Part shown: in pieces, positions 25,256 through 37,329 of the stretch
How the letters are laid out: each line of letters begins with the position of its first letter
How positions within the stretch are numbered: the first letter of the stretch is position 1
From: Billgrantia antri
GTDB lineage: Bacteria; Pseudomonadota; Gammaproteobacteria; Pseudomonadales; Halomonadaceae
DNA length: 64,000 bases
Assembly: GCF_019430905.1 (NCBI RefSeq)
Contig: NZ_JAHYCA010000005.1
Location: forward strand, 248,001 to 312,000
Reading direction: 5' to 3'
The notes under the pieces: generated by a model
What the model saw: the letters and a program-made list of their open reading frames with translations, nothing else
Database searches by the model: none
What the model was told of the DNA's origin: nothing
Program-made: the position numbers and the translations under genes

Positions 25256-26266
25256 TCACAGCGGGGTGGCGTTGGCGCGGATGGTGTCCATGATTTCGGT
25301 ACCCAGCTCCTCCTCCATGAGCGGCCAGACCTGCTCGCGGGCACGGCGGGCGAAGTCCTCGAGGGTCTCCTCGGGCAGGGCGAAGTACTCCATGCCGTCT
25401 TCCTGAGCCTTGGCGATGTAGTGCTCGTCGCGCTCGCGGGCGTCGACGAACTGCTGCTCCATGACCTCGCGGGCCGCCTCGCTGACCACCTGTTGGTGCG
25501 CCTCGCTCAGGCGCTCGTAGGAGTCCATGTTCATGGTCAGGATGCCGGTCATGAAGAAGTGCTTGGTGTGGACGTAGTAGTCCAGGGTGTCGTTGAAGTA
25601 CTCGTAGGGCCAGTAGATGACGTTGCCCGCCTCGCCGTCCACCACGCCGGTCTGCAGGGCGGTGTAGACCTCGCCCCAGTCGATGGCGGCGGTCTGGTAG
25701 CCCAGCGCCTGCATGGTCTGCGGAGCCGGGAAGACGGTCATGGTGCGCACCGTCAGGCCATCGGCCTCCTCGACGCTGAGCGCGTACTCGCCCCGGGAGG
25801 CCACGCCGTTGAAACCCTCGGGCCAAGGACCGAAGAACTTCAGGCCGATGTCGGCGAAGATGCCGCCGAGCAGCTCGTTGACCCAGCCACCCGGGCCGTA
25901 GGCCTCGATGGCCTCGTCCCAGGAAAGCGTCATGTAGGGGGTATAGATGACCCCGATGCGCTTGTCGTAGGAGGTCATCGGCCAACTGAGCATCATGTCG
26001 ATGCCGCCGGCCACCAGCAGGTCGAAGACCTCCTGCTGGCCGCCCAGCTCGTTCTGGTAATAGACCTCGACCTCGAGCTCTCCGCCCGACTTCTCCTCGA
26101 TCAGTCGGCTCCACTCGTCGAGGGTATCGCCGGCCGGCGAGCCCTGGGTACCGGAGTCGGTGGCCAGGCGCAGAGTGGCGGCTTCGGCGGCCAGGGCGCT
26201 GCCTACCAGGCAGGCCCCGAGAGTCAGAGCGCTAAGGCGTGGCAGGAACTTGCGGGTCGCAAACAT
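25256..26266 (-). CDS. TRAP transporter solute-binding protein (DctP)
   Basis: 336-residue periplasmic protein with a signal peptide (ALTLGACLVGSALAAEA). DctP/TeaA-like features: LRLATDSGTQGSP at the start, GELEVEVYYQNELGGQQEVF, and DGEAGNVIYWPYEYFNDT in the binding-cleft region. The usual Arg that salt-bridges a carboxylate lies in this area (SVEEADGLTVRTM), so a carboxylate ligand is likely. The exact substrate is unknown. First gene of the operon, with a good promoter just upstream. Confidence 0.9.
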   Translation of the reverse strand: MFATRKFLPRLSALTLGACLVGSALAAEAATLRLATDSGTQGSPAGDTLDEWSRLIEEKSGGELEVEVYYQNELGGQQEVFDLLVAGGIDMMLSWPMTSYDKRIGVIYTPYMTLSWDEAIEAYGPGGWVNELLGGIFADIGLKFFGPWPEGFNGVASRGEYALSVEEADGLTVRTMTVFPAPQTMQALGYQTAAIDWGEVYTALQTGVVDGEAGNVIYWPYEYFNDTLDYYVHTKHFFMTGILTMNMDSYERLSEAHQQVVSEAAREVMEQQFVDARERDEHYIAKAQEDGMEYFALPEETLEDFARRAREQVWPLMEEELGTEIMDTIRANATPL

Positions 26267-26575
26267 CTTGGCTCTCTCGGTTGTTGTGGTTGGCAGGCCA
26301 ATATGTACCGAGCCGAAAAAAAGCGGTCAATGCGACGCAGCAAGCTAAAAAAAAGCAATAATAACCTGAAATAAGGCCAATTCCCGGAGTTAAAAACCAA
26401 AAAACACCGAATACAAGTGACTACTCTCCATGAGATTCTTGCAATGCCCCTAAGTCTTCTTCGAGAGAGTGGTTCGGGCCGTCGCCGGAACCAAGAATAG
26501 TGTCGCAAACGGATAGGGTTGCAGCCCGGAAGCCGAAACCCTGATCTAGATCATGGACAAGGGAAAGCGTTGTGA
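26267..26575. other. Promoter region between tal and the TRAP operon
   Basis: About 310 bases, both flanking genes on the minus strand. It holds the TRAP promoter (26302-26330) and AT-rich stretches. Near the tal end, the palindrome TGATCTAGATCA (26542-26553) resembles a weak FNR/CRP-type site. No terminator hairpin with a U-run was recognised after tal. Confidence 0.5.
26302..26330 (-). promoter_or_regulatory. Sigma70-type promoter of the TRAP operon
   Basis: Minus strand: TTGACC (26325-26330), 17-base spacer, TACATA (26302-26307). The predicted start is about 30 bases before the dctP ATG. Confidence 0.6.
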
Positions 26576-27526
26576 TCAGCCCAGCCGCTCCGCAATGCGC
26601 CGCTCGAGCTGCTCCTGGTCCTCGGCGAAGCGGCGGATGCCTTCGGCCAGCTTGTCATTGGCCATGGCGTCCTGGTTGTGCTGCCAGCGGAACCCAGGCT
26701 CGGTGAGCGGCACAGGGCGCTCGCCGGGGGCCGGAAACACCACCCGCTTCTCGACGTCGCCCTCCTCGTTCGCCAATTCCTCGAGTAGGGTCGGTGAGAT
26801 AGTCAGCCTATGGCAGCCGGCCAGCGCCAGTACCTGGCCGCTGGTGCGAAAGCTCGCTCCCATCACCACGGTGTCATAGCCGCCACGACCGGCACGCTCG
26901 CACACGCTGCGCACGAAAAGCACGCCCGGATCTTCTTCGGCAGCGTACTCCCTGCCGGTCTCCTTCTTGTACCAGTCGGTGACCCGGCCCACGAACGGCG
27001 AAATCAAGAAGACACCAGCATCGAAGCAGGCCTGGGCCTGGGCATCGCTGAACAGCAGCGTGAGGTTGCAGTTGATACCCTCCCGCTCGAGTCGCTCGGC
27101 GGCGCGTATGCCCTCCCAGGTCGAGGCCAGCTTGATCAGCACACGCTCGCGACCGATGCCGCGCCGCTCGTACAGTTCGATGAGCTCATGGGCCTTGCGC
27201 ACGCTCGCCTCGCTGTCGAAGGAGAGCTTGGCAGCAACCTCGGTAGAGACCCGGCCGGGGACGAATTTGGTAATCTCCGCACCCTTGGCCACGGCCAGGC
27301 GGCCCACGGCGCGCTCGACCCGTGACGACAAGTCGCCGGCTTCGGCCTTGACCGCGGCAAGCTCCTCGTCGATCAGCGCCTGATAGCCCGGCAGGTCGAA
27401 AGCCTTGAGCAGCAGCGAGGGGTTGGTGGTGGCATCCTGGGGCCGGTAGCGCCGAATGGCCTCGAGGTCACCGGTGTCGGCGACCACCAGTGAATGGCGC
27501 TTGAGGGCGTCGAGTCGTGTCGTCAT
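26576..27526 (-). CDS. tal: Transaldolase
   Basis: 316-residue cytosolic enzyme of the non-oxidative pentose-phosphate pathway that moves a dihydroxyacetone unit from sedoheptulose-7-P to glyceraldehyde-3-P. The Schiff-base lysine is K132 in [27 protein letters not shown] and NCNLTLLF are family motifs. Length and spacing match the TalB group. It is the last gene of the polyol cluster, 39 bases after xylulokinase, where it would process the xylulose-5-P made upstream. Confidence 0.96.
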   Translation of the reverse strand: MTTRLDALKRHSLVVADTGDLEAIRRYRPQDATTNPSLLLKAFDLPGYQALIDEELAAVKAEAGDLSSRVERAVGRLAVAKGAEITKFVPGRVSTEVAAKLSFDSEASVRKAHELIELYERRGIGRERVLIKLASTWEGIRAAERLEREGINCNLTLLFSDAQAQACFDAGVFLISPFVGRVTDWYKKETGREYAAEEDPGVLFVRSVCERAGRGGYDTVVMGASFRTSGQVLALAGCHRLTISPTLLEELANEEGDVEKRVVFPAPGERPVPLTEPGFRWQHNQDAMANDKLAEGIRRFAEDQEQLERRIAERLG

Positions 27527-27565
27527 GGAGAATGCTCCGTAGGCTGTGGTTGCGCATGAAGGGGC

Positions 27566-29050
27566 TCAGGCCGGAAGGCCGTGCTGGGCCGACAGCGCCT
27601 CGCAATAACGGGCGTAGACCGTCTCGTAGGCCCGCACGCTGGTCGCCTTGGGTTCGGCCAGCGAAGCTTCGTCGAGGTGCACCAGGCGTTCGCACAGCGC
27701 TGCCAGCGAGAAGTCACGCCGCTCGCACCAGGCCGCCTGCAGCGCCGCACCCAGCGCGGCGGCGTCGGTTACCTGGGGGCAGATCACCTGGGTCGCGGTC
27801 ACGTCGGCAACCATCTGGCGCCATAAAGGGCTATTGGCGCCGCCGCCGATCAGGCGGATCTGGCTCGCCCCGGCGGCCAGCGGTCCGAGCAGTTCGAGGC
27901 CATAGCGCAGGCCGAAGGTGGCGCTCTCCACCACCGCCCGGCACAGGTTGGCCTGGGTCAGGTTGCGGCTGTCGAGCCCCAGGAAGCTGGCCGTGGCGTG
28001 CGGCAGTGCCGGCACCCGCTCGCCGTTGAAGAACGGCAGCACCGTCACGCCCTCGGCACCGATCGGCGCAGCGGCCAGGCGCTCGCCGAAGGCGGCCAGG
28101 TCGAGAGCGAACAGCTCGCGTACCAGGGTGCTGGCCGAGGTCACGTTCATGGTGCAGATCAGCGGCAGCCAGCCTCCATGGCTGGCGCAGAAGTTAGCGA
28201 CCATGTCGCTCTCGGCGCGCACCGGGTCGGGCGAATAGGCACACACGGTGCCCGAGGTACCCAAGCTCAGGGTGACGATGCCGGGCGCAATGTTGCCGGT
28301 ACCGATGGCGCCGAGCATGTTGTCGCCTCCCCCGCTCGCGACCAGCACGCCCTCGCCCAGCCCCAGCTCGAGGGCCACCGCCGGGCGCAGTGTGCCGGCG
28401 GGTTCGCGGGAGTCGATCAGACGCGGCAGCACGCGCGCGGGGTCGAGCTCCGGAGCGATCTCGGTGAAAACGTCACGGCACCACTGCCGCGAGCGGGTAT
28501 CGAAGTAGCCGGTGCCGGAGGCATCGCCCGCCTCCGCCACCCTCTCGCCGGTGAGCCAGTAGTTGAGGTAGTCGTGGGGCAGCAGCACGGTATCGATTCG
28601 GCGGTAGGCCTCGGGGTTGGTATCGCGCAACCAGGCGAGCTTGGACGCGGTGTAGCCGGTCTGCAGCACCAGGCCGAGCTTCTCGAGACAACCCGACGCG
28701 CCGCCCAGGCGATCGACCAGGGCCGCGTTGTGTGCCGCCGTCTCGGTGTCGCACCACAGCTTGGCGGGATACACCGGGCGCCCAGCGGCATCCAGCGCCA
28801 CCATGCCGTGCTGCTGGCCGGACACACCGATGGCCCGCACCGTGCGGGGTGCGATACCGGCCCGGCTCACGGCCTCTTCGAAGGCGCCACGGAAGGCCTC
28901 GATCCACTCCTCCGGCTGCTGCTCGCGACGCCCGTTCGCTCCCTCCACCAGACGGTGCGGACGACTCGCCTCGGCGAGGATCGCCTCGCCGTCGATGTCG
29001 ACCACCACCACTTTGGTGCTCTGGGTCCCGCAGTCCACCCCGATGTACAT
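27566..29050 (-). CDS. xylB: Xylulokinase
   Basis: 494-residue FGGY-family kinase that phosphorylates D-xylulose. The phosphate-1 motif is YIGVDCGTQSTKVVVVD at the N-terminus. QQHGMVALD and LWCDTETAAHNA fit the substrate region, and IRLIGGGANSPLWRQMVAD the adenosine motif. The ATG overlaps the stop of the mannitol dehydrogenase gene (ATGA). In a polyol operon it implies that D-arabitol or another polyol yielding xylulose is also used, alongside mannitol and sorbitol. Confidence 0.93.
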   Translation of the reverse strand: MYIGVDCGTQSTKVVVVDIDGEAILAEASRPHRLVEGANGRREQQPEEWIEAFRGAFEEAVSRAGIAPRTVRAIGVSGQQHGMVALDAAGRPVYPAKLWCDTETAAHNAALVDRLGGASGCLEKLGLVLQTGYTASKLAWLRDTNPEAYRRIDTVLLPHDYLNYWLTGERVAEAGDASGTGYFDTRSRQWCRDVFTEIAPELDPARVLPRLIDSREPAGTLRPAVALELGLGEGVLVASGGGDNMLGAIGTGNIAPGIVTLSLGTSGTVCAYSPDPVRAESDMVANFCASHGGWLPLICTMNVTSASTLVRELFALDLAAFGERLAAAPIGAEGVTVLPFFNGERVPALPHATASFLGLDSRNLTQANLCRAVVESATFGLRYGLELLGPLAAGASQIRLIGGGANSPLWRQMVADVTATQVICPQVTDAAALGAALQAAWCERRDFSLAALCERLVHLDEASLAEPKATSVRAYETVYARYCEALSAQHGLPA

Positions 29051-30543
29051 CACTTCGCTCCTTGCCCTTGCTCCCTGGTCAGAGCTTCAAGGGTAGCGCG
29101 CGCACCGTATTCGTGCAGGCTACGCAAGGTGCTCAGGTAGGCGTCGCGGAAGCGCTCGTGCTCGACCAGGTCGCCGAACAGCTCACGGTTGTCGATGAAG
29201 GCGGTAGGCCGGCTGCGATTCACGGCGGCCAGCGCCATCAGCTCGTCCTTGAGACGGTCGACCACGACTATGGGCTCACGCTGCTCGTCGATGCCCTCGG
29301 CGTAGCGCGCCCAGCTCGCCACCACCGCGGCGCTGCGGCGAATCTCGCCGCCCGCTTCGAGCTGCTCGCGTATCACCGGCACCAGCCACTTGGGAATGCG
29401 GTCGGAACTCTCGGCGCACAGTCGCGCCAGGGTGTCCTTGATCTCGGGGTTGGCGAAGCGCTCGATCAGGGTCTGGCGGTACTGCTCGAGATCCACGCCG
29501 GGCACCGGCGCCAGGGTCGGACTGCCCTCGTGACGCATGTAGCCGAGCAGGAAGTCGACGAACAGCGGATCGCGACACACTTCGTGGGCGTAGCGATAGC
29601 CCGCCAGGTAACCGAAGTAGCACAGCGCCTGATGACTGGCGTTGAGCAGACGCAGCTTCATTAGCTCATAGGGCACCACGTCTTCGACCAATTGCACGCC
29701 GACCTGCTCGAATGCCGGTCGGCCGCAGGTGAAATGATCCTCCAGCACCCACTGGGTAAAGGGCTCGCACACCACCGGCCAGGCATCCTCGATGCCGAAC
29801 TCGCTGGCCAGCTCCTCGATATCCGCCGGCTGGGTGACCGGCGTGATGCGATCGACCATGGCATTGGGGAAGGCCACCTTGGCCTCCAGCCACTCGCCCA
29901 GCGCCGGATCTCGGGCCCGGGCAAAGGCGGCGAACATGCGCCTGGCCACGTCGCCGTTACCCTGAATGTTGTCGCAGGACATGATCGTGAACGGTGCCAG
30001 GCCGCGCTCGCGCCGTCGCACCAAGGCCTCGATCACCAGGCCGAATGCGCTACGCGGTGCCGCGGGATTGGCCAGGTCGTGCTGGACGTCGCGGTTGTCG
30101 AGGTCAAACTCGCCGCTGACGGGATGGAAGTTGTAGCCCCCTTCGGTCACGGTCAGCGAGACGATGCGGATGGCGGGATCGGCCATGCGCTCGATGACCG
30201 CCTCGGGATCGTCAGGGGCGAACAGGTAGTCGAGCATGGCACCAATCACCCGCGGCTCGCGATCCCCGCCGGGATGCTTCACCACCAAGGTATAGAGATG
30301 ATCCTGCGCTGCGAGCACCTCGCGCATGCGCCGGTCGCCGGGCATCACGCCGACACCGACGATGCCCCAGTCGAGCGCCTGACCGCGGCGCATGAGCTCG
30401 TCGAGGTACATGGCCTGGTGAGCACGATGAAAACCGCCGACGCCGATATGCACGATTCCCGGCTTCAACGCCCGGCGGTCGTAGCGCGGCACGGCCACAC
30501 GCGGATCGAGGTTAGAGAGCGAGGCGTTGCTGAGAGCAGGCAT
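29050..30543 (-). CDS. Mannitol 2-dehydrogenase (polyol dehydrogenase, long-chain)
   Basis: 497-residue NAD-dependent long-chain polyol dehydrogenase that oxidises D-mannitol to fructose, and often D-arabitol to xylulose. GIVHIGVGGFHRAHQAMYLD is the nucleotide-binding start. The active-site lysine region is VAFPNAMVDRITPVT followed by FTQWVLEDHF. The start at 30543 is supported by AAGGAG 7 bases upstream; the longer frame to 30570 is not. Uronate reductases share the fold, but the operon context favours a polyol. Confidence 0.9.
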   Translation of the reverse strand: MPALSNASLSNLDPRVAVPRYDRRALKPGIVHIGVGGFHRAHQAMYLDELMRRGQALDWGIVGVGVMPGDRRMREVLAAQDHLYTLVVKHPGGDREPRVIGAMLDYLFAPDDPEAVIERMADPAIRIVSLTVTEGGYNFHPVSGEFDLDNRDVQHDLANPAAPRSAFGLVIEALVRRRERGLAPFTIMSCDNIQGNGDVARRMFAAFARARDPALGEWLEAKVAFPNAMVDRITPVTQPADIEELASEFGIEDAWPVVCEPFTQWVLEDHFTCGRPAFEQVGVQLVEDVVPYELMKLRLLNASHQALCYFGYLAGYRYAHEVCRDPLFVDFLLGYMRHEGSPTLAPVPGVDLEQYRQTLIERFANPEIKDTLARLCAESSDRIPKWLVPVIREQLEAGGEIRRSAAVVASWARYAEGIDEQREPIVVVDRLKDELMALAAVNRSRPTAFIDNRELFGDLVEHERFRDAYLSTLRSLHEYGARATLEALTREQGQGAK

Positions 30544-30610
30544 GAGGGCACTCCTTGCCGCGAGCGGCAATGAACGAAGAAGAATGATCGGCCAACCGTG
30601 CGTGTCGCGG

Positions 30611-31234
30611 TCAGCGCCAGTAGAGGTCCGGGGCGATGGACTCGCGCTTGATCAGTCGGGCATTGAGCATGTCCTTGTTTCGCGCCTTGTCGACGGCGCC
30701 TTCCTGCTCCTGGCCCATGCCCAGCCAGCGCTGGATCAGGCGTGCCTCGAGTACTTCGTCGGCCACCTCGAGCAGCAGGGTCATGTCGAACAGCGGGTGG
30801 AGTTCGCGCCACGGATCGCGGTCGAGCAGCAGGTAGTTGCCCTCGACGATGACGAGGCGATGCCCGAGGGTGATCAGGCGCCCACCGGCCCGGGCCAGAT
30901 CCAGCGGGCGGTCGAACACCGGCACCGCCACGCTCCTGTCGGCGCGACGAATGCGCTCCAGGTCATGCTTCAAGCCATCGGGATCGAAGGTCTCCGGCGC
31001 GCCCTTGATCGAAAGCTGTCCCAGCGGCTCGAGGATGGCGTTGTCGAGGTGATAGCCGTCCATCGGCACCACCGCGGCGATGCCGGGCACCCGCTCGTTG
31101 AGCTCGCGGCACAGCCACTCGGAGAGGAACGACTTGCCCGCCCCCGGCGGCCCGGCCAGGGCGACGATGAAGCGCTGCCGGTTCTCGGCGGCCTCCAGTA
31201 AACGCACCGCCATATCGTGAATGTTTGGATTCAT
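30611..31234 (-). CDS. P-loop sugar/nucleoside kinase (FrcK-like)
   Basis: 207-residue kinase of the uridine kinase/phosphoribulokinase-like group. Walker A is GPPGAGKS at residues 28-35, and VVPMDGYHLDNAIL and LVIVEGNYLLLD are the matching acceptor and Walker B regions. Relatives sit in sugar ABC operons (for example frcK in rhizobia) and are presumed to phosphorylate a ketose such as fructose. Here that would act on the fructose made from mannitol or sorbitol. The role is inferred from context. Confidence 0.75.
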   Translation of the reverse strand: MNPNIHDMAVRLLEAAENRQRFIVALAGPPGAGKSFLSEWLCRELNERVPGIAAVVPMDGYHLDNAILEPLGQLSIKGAPETFDPDGLKHDLERIRRADRSVAVPVFDRPLDLARAGGRLITLGHRLVIVEGNYLLLDRDPWRELHPLFDMTLLLEVADEVLEARLIQRWLGMGQEQEGAVDKARNKDMLNARLIKRESIAPDLYWR

Positions 31235-31314
31235 TGTTCTTTTCCTACTCAAAGCGCAGGCATCAGGCGTGTTCGGAAAGGCGGCGAGCAAACGCAGCCA
31301 GTTTTCGAATACGC

Positions 31315-32097
31315 CTAGCTCATCCAGTTGCCTCCATCGACGTTTAGGGTTTGAGCGACCACGTACTCACTATCGTCCGAGGCGAGGAATACCGCCGCGC
31401 CGGCGTGATCCTCCGGCTTGCCCATGCGCCCGTATGGCACTGCCTCGCCGACCAGACGCTTCTTCTCGCCCAGCGGGCGGTTCTCGTAGCGGGCGAACAG
31501 CGCATCCACCTCATCCCACATCGGCGTGTCGACCACCCCGGGGGCGATGCCGTTGACCCGGATGCCGTAGCGAATCAGGTCGAGCGCGCAGGACTGGGTC
31601 AGGCTGATCACTGCGGCCTTGGTGGCGCAGTAGGTACTCACCAGTGCCTCGCCACGCCGCCCAGCCTGGGAGGCCATGTTGATGATCGCCCCGCCCTCGC
31701 CACGCGCCACCATGTGCCGGGCCACCGCCTGAAGGGTGAAGAACAGACCCTTGGTGTTGACGGCGAACTGACGGTCGAAACTGCCTTCACTGACCTCGAG
31801 CACCGGGGCCATGTCGAATACCGCGGCGTTGTTGACCAGGATGTCGATGGCACCGAGGTGCTGGGTGACCGCCTGGACCATCGCCTGGATGGTGTCGACA
31901 TCGCAGACGTCCAGGCGCACGCCCATGACGCGATCGGCGCCCAGCGGACGCAGGCCGGCCACGGCCTCCTCCACTGCCGCCACGTCGATGTCGGCCACGG
32001 CGACCCGTGCGCCTTCGGCGAGATAGCGCTCGGCGATGGCCAGGCCGATGCCGCGCGCGCCGCCGGTGATTACCGCCACCTTGTCCTGCAGTTTCAT
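31315..32097 (-). CDS. Sorbitol/polyol dehydrogenase (SDR, SmoS/PolS-like)
   Basis: 260-residue short-chain dehydrogenase. The cofactor motif TGGARGIG is at 11-18, the catalytic set is S143, Y156 and K160 (STYCATKAA), and NNAAVFDMAPV precedes them. The C-terminal DEVDALFARYENRPLGEKKR is characteristic of SmoS-type L-iditol/sorbitol dehydrogenases, which convert sorbitol to fructose and galactitol to tagatose. The ATG at 32097 overlaps the HAD gene's stop by 4 bases. Longer upstream frames are excluded by that overlap. Confidence 0.9.
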   Translation of the reverse strand: MKLQDKVAVITGGARGIGLAIAERYLAEGARVAVADIDVAAVEEAVAGLRPLGADRVMGVRLDVCDVDTIQAMVQAVTQHLGAIDILVNNAAVFDMAPVLEVSEGSFDRQFAVNTKGLFFTLQAVARHMVARGEGGAIINMASQAGRRGEALVSTYCATKAAVISLTQSCALDLIRYGIRVNGIAPGVVDTPMWDEVDALFARYENRPLGEKKRLVGEAVPYGRMGKPEDHAGAAVFLASDDSEYVVAQTLNVDGGNWMS

Positions 32098-32824
32098 CTC
32101 GGATTTTCCTCGTTGGTTTCGCTGGTGGCTGCCTTCGCTCCGGTGCGTCGTTGCTCGCGCCACTGCTGGATCAAGGCCTCCAGACCGTGCATGGCCGGCA
32201 GCACCCGCCACGCCCCGGCCTGATGCAACCGCTCGGCGTGCCCCGCCTCGATATGGCTGGCGCCGGTGAAGCCGATCACCGTCATGCCGGCGGCGTGGGC
32301 AGCGGTGACGCCGGAAACGCTGTCCTCGACAACCAAGCAGTCGCCCGGCGCCCGGCCCATCCGACGCGCCGCCAGCAGGTAGAGGTCGGGAGCCGGCTTG
32401 GGCCGCTCGACCTCGTCGGCGGTGAACAGCGGCACCTCACCCAGCCGGGCGTCGAGTCCGGTGACGGCCAGCGAGGCGAGCACCCGCCGGCGACGGCTGT
32501 TGGAGACGATGGCCAGCGGCAGCTCGATCCGCGCCAGCGTTTCCGCCACCCCCTCGACGGCACGCAGCTCTTCGGCCAGGCGCGCCTCAATGGCACCGTC
32601 GATGCGCTCCAGCGCATCCGCCGGCAGCCGATGAACGCTCTGCCGCTCCAGCTGCGCGAGGATTGCCGCGGTGGTCATGCCCAGCGCCTGGCGCACGGCG
32701 ACGTCCTCGGGAATGTCCGGCAGCAGCTCGCCGAGCTGCTGGACCAGCGTGGCCTCGGCGACGATCTCGCTGTCCACCAGCACGCCATCGCAGTCGAAGA
32801 TCAGTGTCTCCATGCCCGTTACGC

Positions 32825-32828
<4 letters not shown>
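32094..32828 (-). CDS. HAD-superfamily sugar phosphatase or phosphomutase
   Basis: 244-residue haloacid dehalogenase-like hydrolase of the PgmB/YniC group. The nucleophile and acid/base pair are D12 and D14 in [38 protein letters not shown] and [17 protein letters not shown] supply motifs II to IV. The substrate is unknown; in polyol operons such enzymes may clear toxic sugar phosphates. Both ends overlap neighbours by 4 bases, so it is translated together with the ABC ATPase and the SDR. Confidence 0.85.
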
Positions 32829-33967
<1,139 letters not shown>

Positions 33968-33978
33968 GGGATACCTCG

Positions 33979-34893
33979 TTACTTGACGGCGCCGAAGGTG
34001 AGGCCGCGTACCATCTGTTTCTGGGTGAGCCAGCCGAACACCAGGATCGGGGCGATGGCCATGGTGGAGGCCGCGGAGAGCTTGGCCCAGAACAGCCCCT
34101 CGGGGCTCGAGAACGACGCGATGTAAGCGGTGAGCGGAGCGGCGCTGGAGGAGGTCAGGTTGAGACTCCAGAACGCCTCGTTCCAGCTCAGGATGACCGA
34201 CAGCAGCCCGGTGGAGGCGATGCCCGGCAGAGTCAGTGGCAGCAGCAAATAGATCACCTCCTGGAAGGTGCTCGCACCGTCCATGCGCCCCGCTTCGAGA
34301 ATGTCCCGCGGCAGGTCCTTGAAGAAGGTGTAGAGCATCCACACCACGATCGGCAGGTTCATCAGGGTGTAGACGATGATCAGCCCGGTACGCGTATCAA
34401 GCAGGCCGAAATCGCGGAACAGCAGGTAGATCGGCACCAATACACCAACCGGCGGCAGCATCTTGGTGGAGAGCATCCACAGCAGCGTACCCTTGGTGCG
34501 CTTGGTGGGCAGGAAGGCCATGGCATAGGCCGAGGGAATGGCAATGGCGAGCGCCAGCAGGGTCGAGCCGAAGGCCACCACCACGCTGTTGAGGGCGAAC
34601 TTGAAGTAGTCCGCCCGCGCCTGCACGGCGACATAGCTCTCCAGCGTCGGGGTAAAGATCAGACTGGGATCGGCGATCGCCTCGGCCTCGCTCTTGAAGC
34701 CGGTCAGCACCATCCACAGGATGGGAAAGAAGATGATCAGCGCAATGCCCCAGCCAAGCAGCGTCAGCCAGACCCGCCGTGCACCGACGCTGGGCACCAG
34801 CGGCGTGTGTCGGGCGCGCGTCTCACCGGCGGCGTTAGTACTGGCCAGATGGCCTTCGGCCGGCAGGGCCTGCTTGGTCTTGTAAGTGGTCAT
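33979..34893 (-). CDS. smoG: Polyol ABC transporter permease (SmoG/MalG type)
   Basis: 304-residue inner-membrane permease with six TM segments. The coupling EAA loop is [20 protein letters not shown]. It pairs with the SmoF-type permease, 16 bases upstream, to form the channel. N-terminal extension of about 45 residues before TM1 ([20 protein letters not shown]). Confidence 0.92.
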   Translation of the reverse strand: MTTYKTKQALPAEGHLASTNAAGETRARHTPLVPSVGARRVWLTLLGWGIALIIFFPILWMVLTGFKSEAEAIADPSLIFTPTLESYVAVQARADYFKFALNSVVVAFGSTLLALAIAIPSAYAMAFLPTKRTKGTLLWMLSTKMLPPVGVLVPIYLLFRDFGLLDTRTGLIIVYTLMNLPIVVWMLYTFFKDLPRDILEAGRMDGASTFQEVIYLLLPLTLPGIASTGLLSVILSWNEAFWSLNLTSSSAAPLTAYIASFSSPEGLFWAKLSAASTMAIAPILVFGWLTQKQMVRGLTFGAVK

Positions 34894-34909
34894 GAGTACC
34901 TCCCTAGCC

Positions 34910-35800
34910 TCAATGTTCCAGGTTCCTGGCCACCAGCCGGACCAGGAAGATGGCGACGATGTTGGCCAGGATGATGGCGACCACCCCGCCCGCGGAGGCC
35001 AGGCCGACGTCGAAGTCGAGCAATGCCTGGATGTAGATCAGGAAGGCAAGGTTGGTGGTGGCGAGCCCCGGCCCACCGGAGGTGGTGACATAGATCTCGG
35101 CGAAGATCGTCAGCAGGAAGATCATCTCGATCATTATCACCACGCTGATGGCCCGCTTGAGGTGCGGCAGCGTGATGTAGAAGAAGATGGACAGCGGCCC
35201 CGCCCCGTCCATGCGTGCCGCCTCGACCTGATCCTCGTCGAGAGACTGCATGGCGGTGAGCAGGATCAGCAGCGCGAACGGCAACCACTGCCAGGCTACG
35301 ATGATGATGATCGAGGTCAGCGGCAGCGCCGAGAACCAGTCCACCGCCGGCAGGCCGAACACGCCGGCTAACCATGCCAGCACCCCATTGGAGGGATGCA
35401 TCATCATGTTCTTCCACACCAGTGCGCTGACCGTAGGCATGACGAAGAACGGCGAAATGGCCAGCACCCGGGCAATACCGCGGCCGGGAAACTCCTGCTG
35501 GAACAGCACCGCCAGCAGCACCCCGCCGACCACGGTGATCACCAGCACCGAGCCCACCAGCAGCAGGGTATTGCCCATGGCCCGCCACAGCGCCGGATCG
35601 GTGAACAGGAATTCGTAATTCTCCAGGCCGGCGAAACCCTCCATGCCGGGCATCAGCAGGTTGTAGCGCTGCAGCGAGAACCAGACGGTCATGCCCAGCG
35701 GGACCAGCATCCACAGCAGCAGCAGCGTGACCGCGGGCGCCTGTAGCGACAGCGAGCGCAGGCCACCGACGGTACGCCCGGAGGCGCGTGTCTTGCTCAT
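34910..35800 (-). CDS. smoF: Polyol ABC transporter permease (SmoF/MalF type)
   Basis: 296-residue permease with six TM segments. The EAA motif is EAARMDGAGPLSIFFYITLP. WFSLQRYNLL and ENYEFLFTDPALWRAMGNT lie in the first periplasmic loop, as in sorbitol/mannitol permeases. It follows the binding-protein gene by about 60 bases. Confidence 0.92.
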   Translation of the reverse strand: MSKTRASGRTVGGLRSLSLQAPAVTLLLLWMLVPLGMTVWFSLQRYNLLMPGMEGFAGLENYEFLFTDPALWRAMGNTLLLVGSVLVITVVGGVLLAVLFQQEFPGRGIARVLAISPFFVMPTVSALVWKNMMMHPSNGVLAWLAGVFGLPAVDWFSALPLTSIIIIVAWQWLPFALLILLTAMQSLDEDQVEAARMDGAGPLSIFFYITLPHLKRAISVVIMIEMIFLLTIFAEIYVTTSGGPGLATTNLAFLIYIQALLDFDVGLASAGGVVAIILANIVAIFLVRLVARNLEH

Positions 35801-35863
35801 GACATCACCACGTACGTTGGATTGACCGCCGAGGGACTCCCCGGCGGCGAGTCGAATGCCGGA

Positions 35864-37168
<1,305 letters not shown>

Positions 37169-37222
37169 GTCGTGCTCCTGTGCTGGGCTTGCCCCGTGGG
37201 GCGTTGTTGTTGGAAGCCGGAT

Positions 37223-37237
37223 ATTGTTATGAACAAT
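37223..37237. promoter_or_regulatory. Palindrome in the smo promoter
   Basis: ATTGTT-ATG-AACAAT, a perfect 6-base inverted repeat, 55 bases before the SmoE start. Candidate operator for the SmoC-type regulator or part of the core promoter. Confidence 0.45.
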
Positions 37238-37248
37238 TACTCATTCAT

Positions 37249-37262
37249 CGATCAAATGATCG
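37249..37262. promoter_or_regulatory. Second palindrome in the smo promoter
   Basis: CGATCA-AA-TGATCG, about 80 bases before the SmoE start and 12 bases upstream of the other palindrome relative to transcription. The two look like different operators; the pair may bind a tetrameric SorC-family regulator. Confidence 0.45.
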
Positions 37263-37329
37263 AATACGCAGAGCAAAAAGGCAAAGACGAACCCCTTAGA
37301 CTTTAGGCTATAAAGAGGTAAGCGACTGA

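Noticed and set aside
26541..26554. CTGATCTAGATCAT as an FNR/Anr site
   Set aside because: Eight of ten consensus positions, but it is about 245 bases upstream of the TRAP promoter and next to the tal stop, a poor position for activation or repression.
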